NCBI RefSeq assembly: GCF_900105395.1
Contig: NZ_LT629775.1
Coordinates: forward strand, 7,095,501 to 7,159,500
From: Streptomyces sp. TLI_053
GTDB taxonomy: Bacteria > Actinomycetota > Actinomycetes > Streptomycetales > Streptomycetaceae
Reading direction: 5' to 3'
DNA length: 64,000 nt
Under the pieces are notes generated by a model, which saw only the letters and a list, made by a program, of their open reading frames with translations, was not told the origin of the DNA and searched no databases. A program made the position numbers and the translations under genes. Position 1 is the first letter of the stretch, and every line of letters begins with the position of its first letter. Positions 41,737 to 48,584 of this stretch are shown here, one piece after another.

Positions 41737-42057
41737 ATGACCACCTCCTCACCCCATCGCCGCAGCCGCCGCTCCACCGACCGCCGCGCCACCGACCACC
41801 GCGCTGCCGGCCGCCGGTCCACCGAGGGCCGCCCCCGCCGCCCGCTCCCCACGCCTCCGCCGAACCAGCCCGGCGCGCCCGGCAGGTCCGGGCCGGGCGG
41901 ATCAGGTCCGATCGCGCCCGGGTCCGCACCGGCGCCGGGTGCCCCGCAGGCCGCCGCCTGCTGCGCCGTCTCCACCACCGAGCGCCGCTCGCTCGGCGGG
42001 ACGGTCATCCGCACCCACCGCCACCACCCCCGCTGCCCGGTCTGGGCCGCCCGCTGA
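41737..42057 (+). CDS. Possible small Arg/Pro-rich protein
   Basis: 106 residues from ATG 41737: an Arg/Ser/Thr-rich start (SSPHRRSRRSTDRRATDHRA), a Pro/Gly middle, and a more orderly end AAACCAVSTTERRSLGGTVI, then THRHHPRCPVW. No family is recognised and no strong SD is seen. Codon bias in GC-rich DNA alone could keep this frame open, so it is a weak call. AT-richer sequence at 41660-41700 could be its promoter. Confidence 0.3.
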   Translation: MTTSSPHRRSRRSTDRRATDHRAAGRRSTEGRPRRPLPTPPPNQPGAPGRSGPGGSGPIAPGSAPAPGAPQAAACCAVSTTERRSLGGTVIRTHRHHPRCPVWAAR

Positions 42058-42141
42058 GAACCCCGCCGCCGCCCGCCGAAAACCCCGTGCCCGCGGTCGC
42101 CGCCCGGTGGTAGAACGGGTCGGACGCCGAGGGGGACGCAC

Positions 42142-42900
42142 ATGTCGGAAGCCGACGAGCCGATACACGAGCACCTGGTGGACGAGGCCGCGCTGCGCCC
42201 GGGCGGGCGGGTGCTCGACCTCGGCTGCGGCACCGGTCCCACCCTGGCCGTCTTCTCCCGCCGCCACCCCGATGCCCGGCTGCTCGGCCTCGACCACTCG
42301 GCCGACAGCGTCGCCGCCGCCCGCCGCCTGCTGGCGGACCACCCCGGAGGCGTCGGGATCGGGACCGCGGACCTGGCCCGGCCGCTCCCGCTGCCCGACC
42401 ACGACGTCGACGCCGCGGTCTCCTACAATGTGCTCGAATGCCTGCCGGACCCGGCCGCGCTGCTCGCCGAGACCGCCCGGGTGCTGCGGCCCGGCGGCCG
42501 GGCGGTCCTGGCCCACGTCGACTTCGACTCACTGGTGATCGCCGGCGCCGACCGCGACCTCGACCGGCGGATCTGCCACGCCTTCACCGACGACCAGCAG
42601 CCCTGGATGGACCACGCGGACGGGCGGATCGGCCGCAAGCTCCCGGGCCTGGTCCGGAACTCCCCACTGCGGCTCGGACGGGTCCACCCGGTCGTCACCG
42701 GTTCCACCGAGCTGACCGGCCACGCCGCCCGCCGGATCGAGGGCATCCGCCACGCCCTGGCCACCGCCGCCGAGGAGGGACGCGGCCCGCTCTCCCCGGC
42801 GGAGATCGAGGCCTGGCACACCGCCGTCCGCCTCGCCGCCGCCCACGGACGCTTCTTCCTCGCCGAGACCGCCGTCGCCGTCACCGCCCACGCGGACTGA
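42142..42900 (+). CDS. SAM-dependent methyltransferase (UbiE/Methyltransf_11 type)
   Basis: 252 residues; ATG 42142 with GGGGGA upstream. Motif I VLDLGCGTGPTLAVFS, acidic strand-2 end LLGLDHSADSV, motif II VDAAVSYNVLECLPDPAALL, motif III VLRPGGRAVLAHVDFDSLVI. The C-terminal part (TDDQQPWMDHADGRIGRKLP) is like methyltransferases that act on small aromatic or polyketide-type substrates. Stands alone; a hairpin follows at 42956-42995. Confidence 0.85.
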   Translation: MSEADEPIHEHLVDEAALRPGGRVLDLGCGTGPTLAVFSRRHPDARLLGLDHSADSVAAARRLLADHPGGVGIGTADLARPLPLPDHDVDAAVSYNVLECLPDPAALLAETARVLRPGGRAVLAHVDFDSLVIAGADRDLDRRICHAFTDDQQPWMDHADGRIGRKLPGLVRNSPLRLGRVHPVVTGSTELTGHAARRIEGIRHALATAAEEGRGPLSPAEIEAWHTAVRLAAAHGRFFLAETAVAVTAHAD

Positions 42901-42955
42901 CCGGCGATCGCCCGGTGCGCCGTTCGCCGGGGCGGTCCGGCCCGAGGCCGGGGCC

Positions 42956-42995
42956 GCTCCTGTCACGCCACGGCGCGGCGTAGCGTGACAGGAGC
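42956..42995. terminator. Hairpin between the methyltransferase and tRNA genes
   Basis: GCTCCTGTCACGC and its exact complement (13 bp) with a 14-base loop, about 55 bases after the methyltransferase stop. Confidence 0.7.
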
Positions 42996-43010
42996 GGTGC
43001 GGAAAACGAA

Positions 43011-43038
43011 AAAGACCCCAGACGAATCTGGGGTCTTT
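43011..43038 (-). terminator. Intrinsic terminator of tRNA-Leu
   Basis: AAAGACCCCAGA with its complement (12-bp stem, four-base loop), followed on the minus strand by TTTTTCGTTTT. A canonical T-rich terminator directly after the tRNA, unlike the T-less hairpins elsewhere in the window. Confidence 0.92.
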
Positions 43039-43044
43039 CCGTGG

Positions 43045-43129
43045 TGTCCGAGGGGGGACTTGAACCCCCACGCCCGATAAAGGGCACTAGCACCTCAAGC
43101 TAGCGCGTCTGCCATTCCGCCACCCGGAC
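43045..43129 (-). tRNA. tRNA-Leu (GAG anticodon)
   Basis: 85 nucleotides on the minus strand. Acceptor GTCCGGG pairs with CTCGGAC with discriminator A; the anticodon arm CTAGC-TTGAGGT-GCTAG gives anticodon GAG, read as leucine CUC/CUU; a long class II variable arm (TGCCCTTTATCGGGCG) and a T arm GGGGGTTCAAGTCCCCC follow. CCA is not encoded. Confidence 0.95.
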
Positions 43130-43182
43130 GGGGTGTTGTCCTCGCGGCTTCCTTCTGTTCGTCGGCCGCGCTGACAGATGTA

Positions 43183-43212
43183 ACTGTAGCAGTGATCGGC
43201 TGTCGGTCCCAA
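43183..43212 (-). promoter_or_regulatory. Promoter of tRNA-Leu
   Basis: Minus strand TTGGGA (43207-43212), 18-base spacer, TACAGT (43183-43188), placing the start about 47 bases before the mature tRNA 5' end at 43129. Confidence 0.6.
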
Positions 43213-43381
43213 AACGGCCCGGGGCGGGGGAGTGGGGGTTGCGGCGGTGTGTCGGCGTGTTTCCTGGGGGTGGATCCGGGTCCGGGGCTGGGAGAGGATG
43301 GGTGGACGTGCTCGCGCGACCCGGGTGCAGGTCCTGGGGCGGCGCCGGGGTGCCGGTGCGGGCCAGAGACGAGGAGTGACC

Positions 43382-44704
43382 GTGAGCGAGCGGAGCGAGT
43401 CGAAGGTGACGGGGGAGTCCGAGGTCGCCGACATCTGCCGCGACCTGATCCGGATCGACACCAGCAACTACGGTGACGGTTCCGGTCCGGGCGAGCGGAA
43501 GGCGGCCGAGTACGTGGCCGAGCAGCTCGCGGAGTTCGGCCTCGAACCGCAGATCATCGAGTCCGCCAAGGGGCGGGCCTCCACCGTCGTCCGGATCGAG
43601 GGCGAGGACCGGTCGCGCCCGGGCCTGCTGATCCACGGGCACACCGACGTCGTGCCGGCCAACGCCGCGGACTGGACGTACGACCCGTTCTCCGGCGAGA
43701 TCGCGGACGGCTGCGTCTGGGGGCGCGGCGCGGTCGACATGAAGGACATGGACGCGATGACCCTGGCCGTGGTGCGCGACCGGCTGCGCACCGGCCGCAA
43801 GCCCCCGCGCGACCTGGTGCTGGCCTTCCTCGCCGACGAGGAGGCGGGCGGCACCTACGGCGCCCGGTACCTGGTGGACAAGCACCCGGGGCTCTTCGAG
43901 GGCGTGACCGAGGCGATCGGCGAGGTCGGCGGCTTCTCCTTCACGGTCAACGACCGGAACAGGCTCTACCTGATCGAGACGGCCGAGAAGGGCATGCACT
44001 GGATGCGGCTCACGGTCGAGGGCCGGGCCGGGCACGGGTCCATGGAGAACAACGACAACGCCATCACCGAGCTGTGCGAGGCGGTCGCCCGCCTCGGGCG
44101 GCACGAGTTCCCGCTGCGCATCACCAAGACCGTCCGGGCCTTCCTGGACGAGCTGTCGGACGCGCTCGGCGTCGAGCTCGACCCGGAGAACATGGACGAG
44201 ACGCTCCGGGTGCTCGGCGGCATCGCCAAGATGATCGGCACCACGCTGCGCAACACCGCCCAGCCGACCATGCTCGGCGCCGGGTACAAGGTGAACGTGA
44301 TCCCCGGCCAGGCCACCGCGCACGTGGACGGCCGCTTCCTGCCCGGCTACGAGGAGGAGTTCCTGGCCGAGCTGGACAGCGTGCTCGGCCCGCGGGTGAA
44401 GCGGGAGAGCCTGCACTCGGACAAGGCGATCGAGACGAGCTTCGACGGGGCTCTGGTGGAGGCGATGCAGACCGCGCTGCGTGCCGAGGACCCGATCGCC
44501 CGCGCGGTGCCGTACTGCCTGTCCGGCGGGACGGACGCCAAGTCCTTCCAGGACCTCGGGATCCGCTGCTTCGGCTTCGCCCCGCTCCAGCTGCCGCCGG
44601 AGCTCGACTTCGCCGGGATGTTCCACGGGGTGGACGAGCGGGTGCCGGTGGACGGCCTGAAGTTCGGCGTGCGGGTGCTGGACCGGTTCCTCGACGCCTG
44701 CTGA
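43382..44704 (+). CDS. M20/M25/M40 family metallopeptidase
   Basis: 440 residues from GTG 43382 with GAGGAG upstream. M20 landmarks: LLIHGHTDVVPANAADWTYD (first His ligand and catalytic Asp), VWGRGAVDMKDMDAMTLAVV (bridging Asp), FLADEEAGGTYGARY (catalytic base Glu), a dimerisation domain, and AVPYCLSGGTDAKSFQDLGI. The family hydrolyses dipeptides or N-acyl amino acids using two zinc ions. The first codons lie in GAGCGAGCGGAGCGAG, a short repeat that recurs near starts in Streptomyces genomes. Cytoplasmic, no signal peptide. Substrate unknown. Confidence 0.92.
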   Translation: MSERSESKVTGESEVADICRDLIRIDTSNYGDGSGPGERKAAEYVAEQLAEFGLEPQIIESAKGRASTVVRIEGEDRSRPGLLIHGHTDVVPANAADWTYDPFSGEIADGCVWGRGAVDMKDMDAMTLAVVRDRLRTGRKPPRDLVLAFLADEEAGGTYGARYLVDKHPGLFEGVTEAIGEVGGFSFTVNDRNRLYLIETAEKGMHWMRLTVEGRAGHGSMENNDNAITELCEAVARLGRHEFPLRITKTVRAFLDELSDALGVELDPENMDETLRVLGGIAKMIGTTLRNTAQPTMLGAGYKVNVIPGQATAHVDGRFLPGYEEEFLAELDSVLGPRVKRESLHSDKAIETSFDGALVEAMQTALRAEDPIARAVPYCLSGGTDAKSFQDLGIRCFGFAPLQLPPELDFAGMFHGVDERVPVDGLKFGVRVLDRFLDAC

Positions 44705-44733
44705 GCGGCCCGCCGACCGGGGCGGGAGCCGCA

Positions 44734-44768
44734 CGGGAGCCGCACGGCGGTCCACCGTGCGGCTCCCG
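44734..44768 (+). terminator. Hairpin after the M20 peptidase gene
   Basis: CGGGAGCCGCACGG with its complement, 14-bp stem and seven-base loop, 30 bases after the stop. A partial extra copy of the left arm (44723-44733) precedes it. Confidence 0.78.
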
Positions 44769-44849
44769 CGTTTCCCGACGGACGCGGATCCGGGAAGTTC
44801 GATGACATGTTCGTCGTATCACCGGTCCGGGTGAATGCAACGTCTGTTC

Positions 44850-44877
44850 CGTACCCCGTTTGCCGCAATCTCGTTCC
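44850..44877 (+). promoter_or_regulatory. Candidate sigma-BldN promoter of the short chaplin gene
   Basis: CGTACC (44850-44855), 16-base spacer, CGTTCC (44872-44877), compared with the CGTAAC-N16-CGTTGA pattern known for BldN-dependent chaplin and rodlin genes: 5 of 6 and 4 of 6 matches with the exact spacing. It leaves a leader of about 45 bases. Confidence 0.45.
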
Positions 44878-44927
44878 TCACTGTGACGGCCCGGAGCCGA
44901 TATCCGGGTGTTCATACAGGAGGAATG

Positions 44928-45170
44928 ATGAAGGTCAAGAAGATCGCCGCCGTGACCGCCGCCACCGGCGGCCTGGTGCTCGCCGTTGCCGGTGTCGCCT
45001 CCGCCCACGGCGGGGCCGGTGCCGAGGGTGTGGCCGCCGGTTCCCCGGGCGTCGTGGCCGGCAACCAGATCCAGATCCCGGTGCACATCCCGGTCAACCT
45101 GTGCGGCAACACCATCAGTGTGATCGGCGTGCTGAATCCGGCGTTCGGCAACCACTGCGCGAACGTCTGA
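44928..45170 (+). CDS. Short chaplin (surface hydrophobin-like protein)
   Basis: 80 residues from ATG 44928 (AGGAGG upstream; ATG 44925 is equally in frame). Signal peptide about 1-27 ending VASA, then one chaplin domain: GVAAGSPGVVAGNQIQIPVH, IPVNLCGNTISVIGVLNPAF, GNHCANV. The two Cys would form the intramolecular disulfide. Short chaplins are secreted, assemble as amyloid fibrils at the cell surface and lower surface tension for aerial growth. It precedes a long chaplin gene by 244 bases. Confidence 0.95.
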   Translation: MKVKKIAAVTAATGGLVLAVAGVASAHGGAGAEGVAAGSPGVVAGNQIQIPVHIPVNLCGNTISVIGVLNPAFGNHCANV

Positions 45171-45414
45171 TCCTCGATCGGTCGTTGAGTCGGGCCCCCG
45201 GGCGGCGGACGCGCCGCGCCGGGGGCGCCTGCGTTTCCGGGGCCGCCCCCGGCGCGACCCATGACATCCCTCGAAAGAGTGAATGGGGGCCGCACGGCTC
45301 AACCTCCTTGTGGGTTGCTTCGTTTTCTCCCATGCAGCCGAGGACCTCTCCGCCCAATCGGAAATTCCGACTTTCGGAAGGTCGTCACGTCGTCTCGAAA
45401 TGTCAGGGGAAAAT

Positions 45415-46293
45415 ATGAGGAACGCAGCCAAGAAGGGGCTCCTCACGGCCGTGGCCACCGGCAGTGTGCTGGCCTCGACAGCCGGCTATGCCAGCGCGAC
45501 CGCCGGGGCGGAGGGCGCGGCAGTGGGTTCGCCGGGTGTCGCCTCCGGCAACTCGGTGCAGGTGCCGGTGGAAGTGCCGATCAACGCCTGCGGCAACACG
45601 GTCGACGTGGTCGGCGCGCTGAACCCGGCGTACGGCAACAACTGCGCCAACGCCTCCGGGCACCACGGCGGTGCGCACACGGGCGGCGGCAAGTCGGCCC
45701 CGGGCGCGAGCGCCTCCGGTGCGGCCACCGGCTCACCCGGTGTCGCCGCGGGGAACAGCGTCCAGGCGCCGGTGCACATCCCCGTCAACGCCTGCGGGAA
45801 CTCGGTCGACGTGGTCGGCGCCGCCAACCCGGCGTTCGGCAACGACTGCGCCGCCACGGCCGCGCCCGCGCACACCGCTCCGCCCGTCACGCCCGACGAG
45901 GACTGCCCGGAGGAGCACGGCCCGCACAACCCGCCGCCGCCCGCGACCGCCCACCCCTCCACCCCGCCGGTCACCCAGACCCCGAGCACCGGCACGCCCA
46001 GGAACGGCGGCCCGTCCGAGGGCACGCCGTCCGGCAGCGGGGCGACGGGTTCCGCGAGCGCGGCGGCCGCCGCTCCGGGCAGTGCCGCCGCTACGCAGCA
46101 GGGCGGCTCGGCGGGCCAGGCCCGCCCGGCGGCCGCGCGCACCGGGAGCCCGTCCGCGGCGCCGACCGCCGCCGCGGGCAGCCAGCTGGCCTCCACCGGC
46201 GCCGGTGACACCGAACTGCTCGGCGCGGCCGGTCTGGCCCTGCTGATCGGCGGCGGTGTCCTCTACCGCCGCTCCCGCGCCGGCGCTCGCTGA
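45415..46293 (+). CDS. Long chaplin with two chaplin domains and a sortase signal
   Basis: 292 residues from ATG 45415 with AGGGGA upstream. Signal peptide about 1-29, chaplin domain 1 (AVGSPGVASGNSVQVPVEVP, with ACGNTVDVVGALNPAYGNNC), chaplin domain 2 (PGVAAGNSVQAPVHIPVNAC, then GNSVDVVGAANPAFGNDC), a long Pro/Thr/Gly/Ser linker (about 155-255) and the LASTG sorting signal (258-262) before a hydrophobic helix and RRSR tail. This is the ChpA/B/C layout, linked to the wall by a class E sortase and anchoring the short chaplins. Confidence 0.95.
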   Translation: MRNAAKKGLLTAVATGSVLASTAGYASATAGAEGAAVGSPGVASGNSVQVPVEVPINACGNTVDVVGALNPAYGNNCANASGHHGGAHTGGGKSAPGASASGAATGSPGVAAGNSVQAPVHIPVNACGNSVDVVGAANPAFGNDCAATAAPAHTAPPVTPDEDCPEEHGPHNPPPPATAHPSTPPVTQTPSTGTPRNGGPSEGTPSGSGATGSASAAAAAPGSAAATQQGGSAGQARPAAARTGSPSAAPTAAAGSQLASTGAGDTELLGAAGLALLIGGGVLYRRSRAGAR

Positions 46294-46320
46294 GCACTCC
46301 CGGCGCCGGATCTCCCGGCA

Positions 46321-46354
46321 CACCGGCCCCGGGCCCCACGGCCCGGGGCCGGTG
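46321..46354 (+). terminator. Hairpin after the long chaplin gene
   Basis: CACCGGCCCCGGGCC with its complement, perfect 15-bp stem, CCAC loop, 27 bases after the stop. Confidence 0.82.
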
Positions 46355-46464
46355 GCGTGCTCACAGCAGGTCCGGAGGTCCGGAGGCGGGCCAACGGGCG
46401 GGACGCGGCACCCGGCGACGTCCCGGCTCCCGTTCGGCCGCCGTCACCGCCTCCGGAGGGTCCG

Positions 46465-46515
46465 GCCCCGGACCTTCACCGGCCCCGGACCGTCACCGGC
46501 CCCGGACCGTCACCA
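46465..46515. repeat. Three tandem 17-bp repeats
   Basis: GCCCCGGACCKTCACCG starts at 46465, 46482 and 46499, the last running into the 3' end of the DUF5703 gene. Confidence 0.65.
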
Positions 46516-46719
46516 GCTCCGGACCTGCCGGATGATCCGCCGGCGCAGCAGCACCGTCCGGCTGCCGTCCGGGAACAGTCGGAGTCTGTCGAGCTCCCAG
46601 TGCCCGTACTCGGCATGATCGGTGAGGAGTTGGCGTGCCGCGTTGCGGGACGTCCCGCGCGGCATGCGCAGCGACTGGTACTCGTACTCCGGCTGCCGGA
46701 CCAGCTTCGGTGGGGTCAA
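46510..46719 (-). CDS. DUF5703 family small protein
   Basis: 69 residues from TTG 46719, chosen because a strong AGGAGG lies just upstream on the minus strand. Sequence YEYQSLRMPRGTSRNAARQL, HAEYGHWELDRLRLFPDGSR and RRRIIRQ is the conserved DUF5703 core found throughout Streptomyces. Function unknown. Highly basic, no signal peptide. Confidence 0.85.
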   Translation of the reverse strand: MTPPKLVRQPEYEYQSLRMPRGTSRNAARQLLTDHAEYGHWELDRLRLFPDGSRTVLLRRRIIRQVRSW

Positions 46720-47040
46720 AATGCTCCTCCTGTGGGACGCCTCCGAGCAAGCCTACGGCCTGCTTCCGACAGCGGGCCCGGGTATTTTCGGCCGCCCCGG
46801 CCCGCACCTGGCTGACTGGACATCAGTTCCGTTGCTCCTGTGGTCGGCATACCCCGGGTGCGCCGGGTGAAGCGACCCCGGGACGGGCCCGAGTGTGCGC
46901 CCGGCGTGCGCCGTCGAGCGCCTGCCGGCGGGGGACAGATGCATGCGGAACGGACATCAGGGGGGAAGTTGCGGTGAAATCGCGGGTGTAGGTGACAACC
47001 GCTGTGCGTACCGGCACCGGGGGGAGATAGCGTCTGCACC
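46720..47040. other. Intergenic region with a possible leaderless start
   Basis: 321 bases without a gene. TAGCGT (47028-47033) ends seven bases before ATG 47041, so the next gene may be leaderless or have a very short leader; no good -35 accompanies it. Confidence 0.35.
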
Positions 47041-47646
47041 ATGTCTGATGCCGCGCAGCCCACCATTGCCGAGGTACGCGCCGCCGCCGAGGCGGTCAAG
47101 GCCGCCATCGACCGTCATCTGGAAGCGGTGTCAAGCCCCAGCGCAGCGGACGATTCCGCTGTGTCCACCGCCTACGAGCAGCTCGCGACGGCGGCCATCG
47201 CGTACGACCAACTCCTGTACGAGGTCTACGACGAGGTGACCCCCTTCGAGGTCCCCGGCGACGAGGGCCCGGGCGGGTACCACGGACCCGAACAGCCCGA
47301 GGCGATCAGCGTGCTGATCCGCCGCGACTACCACATCGTCGACCCGAAGCGGCTGCGTGCCCAGGCCGAGCGGCTGGACGACTCGCTGACCCCGGAGGGG
47401 GCCGCGGGCGACGGGGTGAACGCCGCGATCGGCGTGCTGTTCGGCGAGTTCGAGCCGGACGAGATCGCCGCCCGCAGCGAGGAGTTCGGACTGGAGGAGG
47501 GCGACTCCACGCTCTGGGTGGCGGCGGCCGAGCCGAGCGAGCCGGGCGAGTGGCTGCCGGAGCCGTTCGAGCACGCGGACCCGCAGCTGCTGATCTGCCG
47601 CTTCGACGTCAGCGAGGTCTACGACGACGAGGACCTCGACGACTGA
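47041..47646 (+). CDS. Conserved acidic protein of unknown function
   Basis: 201 residues, strongly acidic, ending YDDEDLDD. Contains an N-terminal helical stretch (IAEVRAAAEAVKAAIDRHLE), YDQLLYEVYDEVTPFEVPGD and RRDYHIVDPKRLRAQAERL. No signal peptide or membrane segment. It resembles hypothetical proteins widespread in Streptomyces. No enzyme motif is visible. Confidence 0.75.
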   Translation: MSDAAQPTIAEVRAAAEAVKAAIDRHLEAVSSPSAADDSAVSTAYEQLATAAIAYDQLLYEVYDEVTPFEVPGDEGPGGYHGPEQPEAISVLIRRDYHIVDPKRLRAQAERLDDSLTPEGAAGDGVNAAIGVLFGEFEPDEIAARSEEFGLEEGDSTLWVAAAEPSEPGEWLPEPFEHADPQLLICRFDVSEVYDDEDLDD

Positions 47647-47697
47647 CAGCCGTCCCGTGTCCGCCCCGCGCGCCCGGCGCGCGCGGGGCGGGGCCGC

Positions 47698-48336
47698 TCA
47701 GCCGGTGGCGGCGCCGAGCTGGGCGAGGAGGGTCGTGTTGTCCTCGATGTGCCAGTCCTCGGTGATCCGCCGCGCGCCGACGTGCTGGATGTCGATCGCG
47801 GTGAACTCCACGGCCTGCCCGCGGCCGGCCCGCCCCTGGAACACCCCGGTGAAGTGCCCTCGGAACACCAGCCGGGCGGTGAGCTTGTCCCCCGTGACCA
47901 GGAGGTCGGCCAGCTCGCAGCGCAGGTCGGGCACGGCCGCCCGGAAGGCGCGCGCGGCGACGGCCGGGCCGGTGGGCCCCTGCGGCCGCCCGGCCGGGAG
48001 GGTGTTGTCCCGGAAGTCCCGGTCGACGGCGGCGTCCAGGTAGCGCTGCTCCCCGGTGTTCCAGAAGGTGTAGAGCTGCTGGGCCAGCCGGACCTCCTGC
48101 GCGGCCCGGCGGGTCCCCAGCGAGCCGTCCACGGTGAGAGCCAGGGGCCGGACGAGGTCGGGCGAGCGGTCCACCAGCCGCCGGGCCCGGTCCGCTGCTG
48201 CGGCGGAACCCCGGTCGGCGGAGTCGCGGGCGGCGGCGGCGGTCGCACCGCCGAGGACGGCGCCGGCGGCGAGCAGGGCGGCCAGGGAGCCGGCGAGGGT
48301 GGCGGAGGCGGGGCGGAAGCGGCGCTTCGGACGCAT
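47698..48336 (-). CDS. Secreted SnoaL-like (ester cyclase) fold protein
   Basis: 212 residues from ATG 48336. A signal peptide is clear: MRPKRRFRPASATLAGSLAA, then LLAAGAVLGGATAAAA. The mature part is a NTF2/SnoaL-like domain: VRLAQQLYTFWNTGEQRYLD, FRAAVPDLRCELADLLVTGD, LVFRGHFTGVFQG and EFTAIDIQHVGARRITEDWH. SnoaL-like proteins include polyketide cyclases, but the fold also serves many non-catalytic roles. Export makes a polyketide cyclase role unlikely. Confidence 0.8.
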   Translation of the reverse strand: MRPKRRFRPASATLAGSLAALLAAGAVLGGATAAAARDSADRGSAAAADRARRLVDRSPDLVRPLALTVDGSLGTRRAAQEVRLAQQLYTFWNTGEQRYLDAAVDRDFRDNTLPAGRPQGPTGPAVAARAFRAAVPDLRCELADLLVTGDKLTARLVFRGHFTGVFQGRAGRGQAVEFTAIDIQHVGARRITEDWHIEDNTTLLAQLGAATG

Positions 48337-48444
48337 GATTTCGGACGTTCCTCTCGGGGCGCGGCCGGCGCGCAGGTGCGCGCCGGGGGACGTCCTCACC
48401 CTCCGTCGGCCCGGTGCCATGCGTCCAAGGCTTGCTTTCTACCG

Positions 48445-48462
48445 GAACAATGAATCCTGTTC
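48445..48462. promoter_or_regulatory. Inverted repeat upstream of the SnoaL-like gene
   Basis: GAACA-N8-TGTTC in an AT-rich pocket about 110 bases upstream of the minus-strand start. Form and position suit an operator; no regulator is adjacent. Confidence 0.35.
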
Positions 48463-48515
48463 ATGTCGCGAGGGTCGGGAGGGTGCGCCCCGGGCCGGTG
48501 GCGCGCGCGAAGGCC

Positions 48516-48557
48516 GGAGGGCCCCGGGCACGTCCGAGGACGTACCCGGGGCCCTCC
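48516..48557 (-). terminator. Terminator of the RecD-like gene
   Basis: GGAGGGCCCCGGG and its complement (13 bp) with an inner ACGTCC/GGACGT pairing, 28 bases past the minus-strand stop. Confidence 0.75.
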
Positions 48558-48584
48558 GTGCGGACCGGACGCCGTCCGGGCCCG

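Noticed and set aside
40008..42242. A 744-codon open frame on the minus strand, and many other long frames opposite real genes
   Set aside because: It overlaps the CLC channel gene on the other strand, is dominated by Arg/Gly/Gln/Ala strings and has no domain. High third-position GC keeps shadow frames open in this DNA.
43382..43410. GAGCGAGCGGAGCGAG at the M20 start as a regulatory repeat
   Set aside because: It is coding (SERSES) and this short repeat recurs at starts in Streptomyces; no regulatory role can be supported from one copy.
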